Source: Gnetum montanum
Taxonomy: Eukaryota > Streptophyta > Gnetopsida > Gnetales > Gnetaceae
Length of the DNA: 64,000 nucleotides
Direction: 5' to 3'
Assembly (NCBI GenBank): GCA_015680685.1
Contig: MNCI01004098.1
Coordinates: 246,578 to 310,577, forward strand
Part shown: one piece after another, positions 34,026 through 44,944 of the stretch
Position numbering within the stretch: the first letter of the stretch is position 1
How the letters are laid out: each line of letters starts with the position of its first letter
The notes under the pieces: model-generated
Told to the model about the DNA's origin: nothing
Database searches by the model: none
The model's input: the letters and a program-made list of their open reading frames with translations, nothing else
Position numbers and translations under genes: made by a program

Positions 34026-34540
34026 ATATCATTAATCAAGGGTTTTGAATTACTAGAGTATTCTCATAAATGAACAATACCTTGATACCTTACTCATATC
34101 CATAGTTACATCAAGTTTTTAGTTTATTATGATTGTAGAGTTAGAAACGTTTTCAAGAACAACCCCATTTAGACTTTTCTATGGTGTAAAATGATTGGTA
34201 TGATCAATTAGGAGTCTTTTTAAAGTTGTTTTAGCCTTAACATGAGTGATCTATTGTAAAATTCTTAATATGTCTCCTTAAACTTACCCTTACAATACCC
34301 TCTAGTCATTAAAAATTTCCATAAAGTTGACCAAAATATTGACTCAAAGTTTCCTTACTAACAATCCCCACAACTAAGATGAACATTCTAGGATAATGTA
34401 GATTTAAAAATCATGAAAATTGGAGAAAGAATCCACAAGTTATGGGATCTAGTAGATGGGGTGTTAGAGTATTGAATGGTAAATAAAAATCGGCAACAAC
34501 TCTTCTTTTATGAAAACAATTTTTCATTTCTAACTCCTCC

Positions 34541-34634
34541 ACACTATATATAATATTTATATGTATGATATCATAAATATGACATCATAAATGTGATATC
34601 TTAGGTGCCTATGATATTGTAACTACGATGTCAC
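34541..34634 (-). promoter_or_regulatory. Promoter-like block before B0 accessory ORF
   Basis: GATATC and GACATC motifs (34560-34634) are followed on the minus strand by TATATATAG (34544-34552), about 520 bases before the ORF start. The layout matches the B1 copy at 28535-28617. Confidence 0.4.
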
Positions 34635-35526
34635 CTTAGAAAAAAATCAAATTTTCTTAAGGTTTCTATTCAAGGAAAAATTGAGTCCCATTAGATGGTT
34701 GGAAAATATACATCATGGTGAAAGCATCTTAAAATGAATATGATGCTCTAGTTATGAAAAATAAGCGTTGAAAGTCTATGATTAAGGAATTTTTGGCTAC
34801 AAAAGTGTATGAGGTATTGATGAAATGAATGAGATGGATAATGATGTTGTGTCATTAGAATGGATGGTGTGAATGATATGGAAAGTATTTATTATCACTT
34901 ATTGGAATTGGAAGGCTCAAGATGATGCAGAATTGCTTGGCAGGTATAAGATACACTAGTTATACAAGTGGGTCCTCCCCAAAGTAGGCTCCAACCCTTA
35001 ATGCCCTTGTATAACCATGCCTAAAAGTGTCCTTAGGAACTTAAGGAGTTGAATATAACACATACCTATTTAGCAAGACACACATGTTAGTATACAAAAT
35101 TGGAAAAATAACTCTATGTTACACAAAATTACAAGTTATGACTATTCAAATAGTGAGATGAAATGGGCTTAGAAGGGATTGTAGAAATAAGGATGTGAGG
35201 TGTCTTACCATAGGCATAATGAATTTTTGTGTTTTCTTAGTTGTTAAGGTAATCATTAGCCTTTCTTGCCTTTATTTTAATGTGTCTTATTAACAATCAA
35301 AATTATTTACAAAGGGTTTAAAAATAAAGTATGAAAGAAATGGAAAAGATAGAACAAATTATGAAAAGTTATAAAAAATAAAAAATCTTGGACGAGTTAA
35401 AAATTTAAAAGAATATTAAAAATTGAAGAAATTGAAAAGTATAAAAGAATAAGAAAGTATTAAAGAATGTGAAAAGTGAAAAGGATCATAAAAGAAAAAT
35501 AGAAAAATCACTTATTAATTCTAAAT
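34635..35526. other. B0 spacer between protease and accessory promoter
   Basis: A/T-rich sequence with no recognisable coding. Parts match 28700-30010 of B1, for example the stretch around CCAACC and the sites flanking ACACACATG. Confidence 0.35.
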
Positions 35527-38500
35527 TCAAAGTGAAGTATCTTCCCCACAACTAAATTGATGGGTGAGTGTTCTAAAAATTTTCCTTAGATCTCCTAGAT
35601 CAAACACTTTATGTGGCTCTCCTACCATATTTATTGATTTAACCATTCTATCATTATCACATGTAATTTTGATGGTAGTGAAGTTATGATCATTAAAGTT
35701 CCTATTTTCTTTTCCTTTTGGTATATGACTATGAGCTAATGATTTTAGATTTGGACTCTTAATTGGAGTTATCTTCTTAGTTTTGAAATTAGTAAGTTTT
35801 TTAGATGTCTCCATGCATGTTTTAGGTGATTTTTGGTTCTTAGTTAGTGGCCACATGGTGTCTTTTGGTTTGGTGGCCCTTGCTCTTTTGGTTGGACACA
35901 CTGGTTATTTATTATTATTGTTGTTGACTGAAATGGTAATTATGTTAACATTCTGAAGTATTAGTTCATGATCTTACCCTTTGCTATTAGTAGTAATGCA
36001 TGGAAATTGCATGTCTATGGCTCCATGTGCATCTTCTTGAGAAATCTCAACCAAAAAATCTCTCATACTTAACTTAGCATTGATTGTGCTAAGCCATGCC
36101 CTTCCCATAATTATTGAAAATTCCTTATCAACATCTTTCACATTGATAATCAACAAGTCTAATAGATACGATCACCCATTGATAGTGGTCACTACATCAT
36201 CTATCTATCCTAAAGGAGTGGTGATAGACTTATCTGCAAGCTTCAATCTAATATTGCATTCTTTCAATGGTGGTAGGTTCCATGCTTGATTTGTTTTGTA
36301 GGAAATCGAATTCACCTTGGAAATTGAGTCTAATAAAGCTCTGCATGGTAGATTTCTAAATTTTTGTAGATAAATCAAAGGAATTCCTAGATCAAGTCTC
36401 TTCTTGAGTGGTCCTACCTTGATCCAATCAGTGATAATTTTAGCAAGCATGACAACTTGTATGTTTGGCCATGAGGATGATGGAAGCTTATTGATAGTGA
36501 GATCATCTATTTTAGGAGAAGATGGTCACGATGAAGCTACAATAATGCTAACCTTCTCTAGATTGGTCTTGAAGAAAGAAAGTTTCTTCATTTGGTCCTT
36601 AGCATTGTTGGTGATATCTTCCACTTGTATACTTACTGCCTTTGCAGCTTTCCTTTGCTATGCTTGTGATGAAAACTCTCCTTGCATTGTGGGTGGTGGC
36701 ACTAGTCACCAATGATTTAGATTGGGATTTGAAAAATTGGTTGCTTGTGGATGCACGTACAAGTCTAAATTAGTCATTGGTGACATTAATTGATGGTATT
36801 CTAGTGGATAATACTATGAAGTTTGAATAGTAGCATTTGCTGGTGAGACAGGTTGTTGAACATAGTATCCATAAGGATCAGGTTGTCGATATGGATACTA
36901 TTGGTGAGGCAGTGGCATGGCTCACACTTGAGGTTGCTACCACTATTGATAATATTGCTCTTGCACCTATGGAAAAGCTCCACTAGGATAGTACATTGGT
37001 TATAGGTTCTATCAATAGTTACCTTGAGGATAAGATAACCATTTGGACATCTATTTCTGAACAAGTTTGTGGATAAGTGCATATGCCCCTATTTCTTGTA
37101 GATGTGTCATGACTAGACAACATCCCCTAGGATGACCATATTGATACATAGTACAATATTTTTCATCTATAGAGTTGGTATTGAAGACCTCAAGTATTAA
37201 AGAAACTTTGCCTTTATGTCCAAGTTCTCTCTTTCTTTTTTCTTTGCCTTTTGTGAAGGCTTGCTCTACCCTTTCCTCCATAATATTTAGTGATGTTATA
37301 CATATTTCATCAATTGAATCCCACATTTTTGCTATCTGTGCTGTTACATTGGCAAATTTTTTTTGATTGGTAGCATCTTTTTTAAATTTCCTTATCCAAG
37401 GTTTCTTCCTTTTGGGTATCACACACTCATGCATCTCTCTTTCTTATTGATGGATTCCTATTGTACTCTTTAGCTAGTTATCTTTTTCTGAGTTCAGCTT
37501 CTTCTTTTGCCACTTGATTGATAAGTTTTTGAATACAATGGATAGTTAATTCTAGTAATCTTCCCTAGCTATAAACCCCAAGGATCTCTCTGGTTTTACT
37601 TCTTAGCCCATCTATGATGTGATTCAACTATTCCTTTAACAAAAATCCATGGCCTGGGCATCAATGTAATAGTGAATAATATCTATCCATTATTGCATCA
37701 AGGGTTTCATAAGTCCCTTATTTCTAGTTTTAGATTTTTTTCCTAGATTTGACACTCATGAGTAGGCTTGATATTTATTATTAAATATTTCAAGCTTGGT
37801 ACTCCAGTGTTTGATGGATTCAAGTTGTAGTAACCTATACTAGGTTTCCACTTCCTTCACAAGTGTTCTAGGAAACATATTTAATTTTTATCAATCACTC
37901 TCTATGTTTTGAAGGGCTTAGACATCATGGAATGCTTGAAGGTGATGTTGGGGATCAACATTGTAACCACCTTCACATCATGACATATTGTTCATATCTA
38001 GCTATTTGATTTGACTATCTTCCACATGCTTGGTCGATATGTAGACAACTTCCTAAATATTGATCATGCTTCAGGTTTTCATAAGGGGTTCATTATTATT
38101 ATTGGGTTTGTATGCTTTGTTGTAGTGGTGACCCTTTCTATACTCATGCCTTTCTTGATCTTCTCTTCTATTTCTTCTTCTCCTTATTTTACGTTCTTCA
38201 TCTTCTAAATTAGAGTATCTAGAAATATATAATGATGGCAATGAGTTTAACTTTATTTCCTATTAGAGTTCCTATACTTATGTGTTCCCTTGTCAAAGTC
38301 CTTCGATGATTGTGATGAGGCAAATGAGGTGGCAAGATAATGGTGCTAACTAGTTCTTCTTTCATGACTCTTTTATGTCTTCATGTAAGATTTAGTAGGA
38401 TCCCTTGGTGTAGATTCCCACTTGTATCTTGAGTTATTAGTCACACCCTTATGTGTCTCTATTAGAGTAGAATGAAGTTGGGCTTTGATAGGTTCCTCTA

Positions 38501-38990
38501 GTTTGATGATAGGTGTCTTTGAAGGCTCCTCATGGTTCTGGTGAAGTTGTTTTGAAATAAATTGATCAACATTGAGTTCTTCTATGATAACAAAAGTGTT
38601 AGTCTACTTTCCTTTGCTATGTATATGTCTAATCTCCATGCTAGAATCTCTTCTCATCTTCTCCTTTGTAGGTTCATAGGGTCTAGTCATGTGTTGAGTC
38701 ACATGATACCCTTCTTGAATCTAGTTCAAATGAGTTCCCTTTAGACTAGTTTGTAGCATGTTTAGTGCTACATGTTCTAGAGGTAGGACTATGTTTCCTT
38801 GTATGTCTTTCCACTTCATTTACTTGTCCTAATGGAAGATGAAAGTAAATTTTGAATGATACAAATTAGTATGAGCATAAGTGATTCATGTCTATATTGG
38901 CATCCCCCATTCTTCTTCATCAATAATTCTATCACTACTTCCTTTTGTCTTTTTGGCAGGTGATAACATTTGATCATTATATGAAGCCAT
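35527..38990 (-). pseudogene. gag: B0 gag and protease remnant
   Basis: The ATG at 38988-38990 (MASYNDQMLSPAKK) lies about 120 bases after the primer site. The N-terminal part is broken by stops. From 37434 to 37051 a frame carries SIDEICITSLNIMEERVEQA and the zinc-knuckle relative CTMYQYGHPRGCC. Protease follows: LPCRALLDSISKVNS (an altered active site where DTGA/DSGA is usual) at 36450-36205, then FSIIMGRAWLSTINAKLSM at 36156-35974. A basic tail runs to 35527 (GEDTSL). This is the only clear protease among the three B copies. Confidence 0.7.
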
Positions 38991-39109
38991 GCTATAGTTT
39001 TAGATGGTTCATGTTAAAAGTGTGCTTTACTTATATTTTTTAGGTTTGACTTTAAGTTTTAGATACAATGAACTTTGGAAAATTAATTACTTAGCATAAC
39101 ATTGACTTG

Positions 39110-39127
39110 TCCTCAACAACCATGCCA
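39110..39127 (-). promoter_or_regulatory. B0 primer-binding site, decayed tRNA-Asp type
   Basis: The minus strand reads TGGCATGGTTGTTGAGGA one base after the LTR end. It is a mutated form of TGGCGCCGTTGCCGGGGA. Confidence 0.65.
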
Positions 39128-39128
39128 A

Positions 39129-39990
39129 TGATGAGTGGTGGAGTATCCAACACCTAACCATATGAGATATGGACATTCATGCATGATCCTAGTCAAATTT
39201 CATAGACAAGGCAATGTGATTATGCAAGTAATTAGTTAGAGTTTGCAATCCTTGTCTTCCCCCATGAGTTAGTAAATTCAATGCATATGGTTTAACTCAC
39301 GATGAGGTATATGATATATGATGTTGTATTGGCCATAATGCTCTTTGGTAACATGAAGTAAAAGTAATAGTTTTTAATCTAAGTGATAGTAAATGAATCT
39401 AATCTAGCCTATGCAATGAGCAACTAGTCCTAACCTTTCATTCACATCTTGGACTTCATGTAACTACTATTGGGATTACCAAGTACCACACTACTATGCA
39501 TACCAACTAATAGTACTACTGAGTTACCAAGTAGCTACACTTAAATGATTAAGATCAATTGTACTCATTCCACTTAATGATAGGAATAGTAAAGTTCATT
39601 GAAAATAAATTAGTACCTATGAAAATAGTAAACATTAAGCTAAATGAAAGAAAAAATAAAACTAAGTATTGCTACAATGATGGGAAGTAATCTCAATCTT
39701 TATGTTTGATCATGCAATGCATTTAAGTACATCACACTTGAATAAAGACTTTGTTCAATCACTTAACATCACACTGCAAGCACACACTACTAAGTATTGA
39801 AAGATAAAATTATGAAAACAAACTAAAAGGGTTTTGCTACTATGTTATCAAATCTATTGTAGATCCATGCACCTAAGTGTTTCTTTTATAGGCTAGCATG
39901 CACCCCATGATATTGTTTATATGATAATGTATCATGAGATAAAATAACATATCTATCGATATCATTATGGTGAAAAATTTGGATTTCTCA
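39129..39990 (-). repeat. B0 5' LTR
   Basis: The 862-bp LTR runs from TGATGAGTGG to GGATTTCTCA. It is homologous to the B1 and B3 LTRs along its length and to 2643-2823. A TTTTATAGG site near 39885 holds the TATA position. Confidence 0.8.
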
Positions 39991-41037
39991 TTAAAATTAA
40001 AAAAATAGCATATGCTTTGGAAAATGTGCACAGGGATGTGGAATAAAATATTTATTAACCACATGTTGAGTGTTGGCTTTAACCCAAGGGACTGTTAGAT
40101 CTAGCCTCTCAGACTTGTATATGAAGAGTCTTAACTTTAGCCTATTTGACTTGTATATCAAAATTCTTGGCATAAGTGTTGGCACATTTGGTCATTGCAT
40201 GGAGTAGTTGGAATATTTTGTTCAAAATATTAGCACAATCCCTGGTTGTAAATTTACAATTTAGTATTGTGAGTAATGGGTATTCTTGGAGAAGCAAGCC
40301 TGGTAAATAATCTTGATGTTGAAGCCTTCTTGGAAAGTAAATTAAAATGCCAAGATATTTTCTTGAGTGAAGCTTGGAATAAAAAAAGAGGTGATTATTT
40401 ACCACAAGAAAGCATACTCCTTGATTAATATTGGCAAAATAGACAACACCGTGGGTAATGGATTATCAAAAATCGGCTAAGAGTTGGAAACAAGTGAAGG
40501 ACCTAACAGACTACCAACTAGTTTTGAATTCATGGATTTAAAATTATCAAAGGATGTAAAGGTTTCTGTATTGCAGAAAATCCAAATTCACGTATGATCA
40601 AAGGCCCATTGTTAATGCTGCCAGAGAAAAAATGAAATTAGAAAAAAAAGTAGAACTGAATGCTGTGGTTTTGAGGTAATTCCTTTGGCTTGCCGTTCTG
40701 GACTGCGTCCACGCACCGGCCAGATCTATGTTACCGACTTGCCAGATGCCAAACCTAAGTTCGTGGAGCACGTGGGAGGCCCTTCTTTCACCGATGAGTT
40801 GGTTTAAAAGGGGTTTCAGGCAGCAATCACGTGGAGAAAATCAAACAGAACTGAGGCCAATGTAGGGCAGAACATAGGGATATTATTTTTGAAAAAAAAA
40901 ATCGAAGCCCTCTCCACACAATATACAGAGAAAAAAGTCATGTTTTGTTGGGGCCCCGATTTTATTTTTGTTGCAGGCCATAGCAGTTTCAGTTGTGCGG
41001 GCAACAACAGTTCTGAAGGTTCCTGCGGTTTCAGCGG
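39991..41037. other. Flanking DNA, part CpG-retaining
   Basis: 39991-40680 is A/T-rich without clear coding. From about 40690 the sequence turns G/C-richer with several CpG sites and a CACGTG motif (40769-40774). I could not tie it to any element in the window. Confidence 0.3.
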
Positions 41038-41475
41038 ATGCAGATCCACAATACATTCACCCTTGGTTCTGTGATCAATGACAATGGCAGTGATGATTCA
41101 AGGAAAAATTCAAAAAACGCAGGAAGCCCTAAGCCAATTTGGGGCAAAACAGAAATCCCAGATGCAGCGGCAGAGCCTTCTCCCGCAGTGGCAGTTGGCT
41201 ACGATTTTGTGGTGGCGGTTCAAACATACAGTTTGGGTGATACAAAACTTTGGATCTTGGGTAGAACATGTGTCAATTTTTACAGGTTTTGTGCAGAGAA
41301 AGGAGAAAACGAACCAGCCGATTACGCTTGCTGTTTTGAAACCATTGTCGATTATCCACGCGATTTACCAGGGAAGACAAAGAAGAATTATTTTAACCCA
41401 TTCATTAACTCTGCCACTTTTACCAAAGTATATGTAAAATTATTTCATTATTACCACTCATATATAGCTTTGTAA
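41038..41475 (+). CDS. Unrecognised open reading frame
   Basis: The frame encodes 145 codons starting MQIHNTFTLGSVINDNGSDD, with FVVAVQTYSLGDTKLWILGR and CFETIVDYPRDLPGKTKK in the middle. There is no signal peptide or membrane segment I would trust and no known motif. A second overlapping open frame of 119 codons exists, so at least one is chance. The stretch keeps its CpG sites and has no stops, unlike the retroelement remnants around it. It may be host sequence or a chance ORF. Confidence 0.2.
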   Translation: MQIHNTFTLGSVINDNGSDDSRKNSKNAGSPKPIWGKTEIPDAAAEPSPAVAVGYDFVVAVQTYSLGDTKLWILGRTCVNFYRFCAEKGENEPADYACCFETIVDYPRDLPGKTKKNYFNPFINSATFTKVYVKLFHYYHSYIAL

Positions 41476-41689
41476 AAGCATCGGGTGACTAAAATAACTT
41501 ACAAATTAATTTACATATATACATATATATAGATATAACAACCATTAATAAAGTACATATAGTGTGAAGCCCTGTTTTAGAAAACATGCCTTTAATTATC
41601 CCAAGTCATAGAATATTATTTTAAAAACATTATTTCATATATAAGTTACTACCCACAAAAATATTTACAATATTGATGTTAAAATATTT

Positions 41690-43140
41690 ATTTATCACAT
41701 TACATTTAATTTAAATATTAATGTTAGCATAAATTTCTCCTAGTTCTATGTATAACTTCCTAACTCCCTAACTACATAACTTTCTCCTAACTTGTTGGGC
41801 AAGTAACCTTCTAATTGGTTGGCCAAGTTACTTGGGAGAGAAGTTAGGTGAGATATTTTTTTAATATGTAACTTCCCTACCTACCTTTGAACCTTATAAA
41901 AAGGCTTCAGGGATCAAGGAGGAAGAAAGGGGATGGGGGGAGCTCAAAATTTGGAATCTCAATTCTAAGGGAGGAATTTTGAAGGATAATTTGGAGAAGA
42001 GACTTTTGGGAGGTCTCATACTTCACACTTTGAAGGCTACTAGTTAGCACTTAGGCTCTCAGCTGAAGACACTTTGAGGTCTTGAGAAGAGCATTTGTAA
42101 AAAATATTTGTAAAGACGATTGCTCATAAGATGGCTTGCTAAAGGAAAGATTCCAGCCTCTTTGTCATCATCCTGTGGGTTATGCATTTCATTTTTTATT
42201 TTGTTTAAATTATTTAGCTAGTGGTTTAGATAGTATCATCCTTGGCAAGTAATTTTGGGATTTTTAGATTGCTTTTATTGTTCTTGTTGCCCGATAGAAA
42301 TTTCTATTAAAATTTTGCCATAGAAGCACTTGTGTTTAAAATCCTTAAGAGAATTTTAGTAGTAAATTTTGTTATTGTGCAACGTGTGGGAACTACTATT
42401 GGGATTGTTGTAAGAGAGCCTTTGTTTGTAGTCACGCCGTTGAACAATTCAGTAGTCGAGAGGGTTTAGAAAATATTTGGTATTTTGATGGGACCAGAAT
42501 AGCTTCTTTTTATCTTTAAAGTGAATTCCCGTGGTATTTCAATCAGAAATTGTCAATTCTTTTAAAGGTTCTATTTGAATGCAATCATTGACATCTATTA
42601 TCTAGTCAAAATGGAGTCTCGTACGTGGTAGTTTATGCAACAATTTTTGGTAGCATAGTAGGATTGTCTTAACGAAATTGCTTGTTTAAGCCTTTGAAGT
42701 TTGATCAATTCATAGATATTAAATTTGGGATAGCTTTATTGCGAAGTGTTTACTCGTGTCATTTTACCTTGTTGAAATATTTGAGGTCTACACAAATCTG
42801 CTTTCTTTTCTTTTCTGCTTATTTCCATCAAATCTTGCTCTATCTCTAGTTTTCTTATGGAACTATCTCTTTCTCTGGGGAAAATTAGGAGTAGATTGTG
42901 GAGTTGTGCTCAAATGTTTTTACAAAATTTTATTTGTTACAAGTAGGTATTATAAGGACCGCATAGACTAGGTAGTTGAATAAAATAGGAAACTTTCAAC
43001 AACTCACAGTACTTGGCAAAGTTGGCTAAATCTCTTTAAAGTAAGTCATTTGTAGTTTACATACAACGCAATCGTTACATTTCTCACAACCGCAAGCCGC
43101 AACAGCACACACACATACTCACATTAACTACTGAGTTTAT
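41690..43140 (+). repeat. Possible LTR of Ty1/copia element
   Basis: A TATA box CCTTATAAAAAGGC (41892-41905) is preceded by nested inverted repeats (CTAACTT 41787-41793 with AAGTTAG 41841-41847; CAAGTAAC 41800-41807 with GTTACTTG 41827-41834). It is followed by a transcript-leader-like region. No second copy is in the window, so the ends are guesses. Confidence 0.3.
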
Positions 43141-43224
43141 TTGGAAGTATCTGGGCCTTGGTGTTGCCAGAGACCAGCAGGCACCTAAATCCTGTTCAAG
43201 GACACTCGTTGGTGGTCGCGTCCC

Positions 43225-43400
43225 AAATGGTCGCCAACAATAAGACTAGAGGACTTTTATCTATGCTAAAATGTTTTAGCATAAGCATGGAGGACTTGTT
43301 TTTGCATGTTAAACATCTTAGCACAAAGCCTGAAGGACTTATAGGACTTATATATATATTGGAAGTCTTGGCTTAAAGCCTAGAGGATTTGTATATGTAT
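43225..43400. repeat. Degenerate repeat around AGAGGACTT
   Basis: Four imperfect units of about 40-50 bp contain TAGAGGACTT, ATGGAGGACTTG, CTGAAGGACTTA and CTAGAGGATTTG, each near an AGCATAA or GCTTAAAG-like segment. No function is evident. Confidence 0.4.
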
Positions 43401-43710
43401 GTTTAGAGTACAAATGGAGAAGAGTACAATGTAAAATTAGTAGCACACTTGAAATTGAGAAGTAAAATCTTTTTTGAATTTGATATTAGAAAAAATATTA
43501 GTACTTCATAAAAAAATTTGGAAATAAAAATTTAATGAAATAGGATTTGGTTTGGAAATTTTTCATAATGTGGAAAAATTTGATATGAAAGATTGTAAGC
43601 TCATAACTACACATTATAAAACTAAAATAAAACTTATAGTTGAAATATATTCAAAGAAGAAAAAAAGTATTTGGTGAAAATTCCATAGGTTTGTTATACA
43701 AATTCTAGAT

Positions 43711-44340
43711 GCTAGCATTGTTAGCAATTTGATGTATGTGATGATTAGTACTAGACTTCATACTACATACATTATTGGAAAACTTGGCAAGCATATGTCT
43801 AATCTAGGAAAACAATACTGAATTGTTGTAAAATGATTTTTTTATTATCTTCATGGTACTACGAACTTTGGTATTTATTATCAAAGTGATTCATGAATTC
43901 TACATGGCTATCTCATGAAAATGTTAATTATAGTCTTGTGTAGCTTAGTCTACTATTGAAGTAGAATATATTGTTATAAACCTAGATGGTCAAGAAGCAA
44001 CATGGCTTTAAAGATTAATGGATGAACATGTGATTCATAAAAGGATTATGAAATTTAGATAATATCCAAAGTTTAATCTACATATCCAAGAATCCAACTT
44101 TTTATAGTAGGATGCAGTATATAGAAATACAGTATCACTATATTTTCAAGTAGATAAACTAACAAAGGATTCTTCTAGGAAAAATTAAGATAGAAGTGAA
44201 TCCTATTGATATGATGAAAAAATGTTTATCTATTGAAAAATATTTATGGTGTCAAATAGTTATTAGTATCATGGAAGGTGATACCATCTAATGTCTAGAT
44301 CAAGCTTCATAATAGCTTTACTTTCAATAGGGAGAATTGT
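43711..44340 (+). pseudogene. Ty1/copia RNase H remnant and polypurine tract
   Basis: The reading ASIVSNLMYVMISTRLHTTY corresponds to the well-known copia ASAVGSLMYAM...TRPDI block. It is followed by YLHGTTNFG-like and STIEVEYIVINLDGQEATWL (the copia STAEAEYIA...EAIWL block). Stops and shifts interrupt it. CAATAGGGAGAATTGT at 44325-44340 is the usual copia polypurine tract and LTR start. Upstream RT and integrase were not recognised. Confidence 0.65.
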
Positions 44341-44944
44341 GAGTAAAATGAAGGAAAAATATTTTTTACATAAGCTCAAATACAATTATCTTTAGTTTCA
44401 AGCACTCTCTTCTTGTAATTGTATACAAATCTTGTTCTTCTTCTAAAAGTCATGAAAATTATAATTTAGGAATTTTGTTCTTCATTCAAAGGTCATGAAA
44501 ATTATGATCCAAATTTTTTTTATAGAAGTCATGAAATATTTGATTCAAATACCTTATTAATTGTCAATGAGGAAAATTCTCGTAATCAAATTAAAGATAT
44601 ATATTATAAATATATAACTAACTTATTGTGAGTCATTGCTTAAATGAATCATTTAAACATAAAAAATTTAAAATATTATATCAATAGTTATGCATAAACC
44701 TAGTTTTTCTAAGGTAGTTAGTAAGTTATATATTATTTTCTAAAGCTATAAATAATTCATAAAACTATAAATAAAAAACAAAGTAACTTGTAAGATCATA
44801 TAATCCATTATTTCAGCAAAAATAGGTTAAAATACATTACGAATGATCAATTTTCAAACTTTCATAATTGAAAAATGCATAATGACAAATGTTCTGACAT
44901 CCATGATAGTAAAAAAACATCATTAGATAAATTATAAAATTATT
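44341..44944. other. A/T-rich flank, possibly copia 3' LTR
   Basis: No coding signal. The position after the copia polypurine tract makes an LTR remnant possible, but no partner copy is recognised. Confidence 0.25.

Larger units (their letters stand above)
2643..39990 (-). mobile_element. Element B0: Ty3-type LTR element without RT/integrase, hosting B1 and A1
   Basis: Read on the minus strand it has a 5' LTR (39129-39990), a decayed tRNA-Asp primer site, gag and protease (38990-35527), an accessory ORF (34025-32876 continued at 4592-3026), a polypurine tract and a 3' LTR cut short at about 2643. B1 is inserted in the accessory ORF with duplication GGTGG, and the two halves read through in sequence when B1 is removed. 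No RT, RNase H or integrase coding is seen in about 8 kb of internal sequence. It is the oldest of the nested elements. No target duplication can be given because the outer end of the 3' LTR is missing. Confidence 0.75.

Noticed and set aside
41787-41847. Nested inverted repeats as an MITE
   Set aside because: Arms are only 7-8 bp, there is no target duplication, and a TATA box follows at the distance expected for an LTR.
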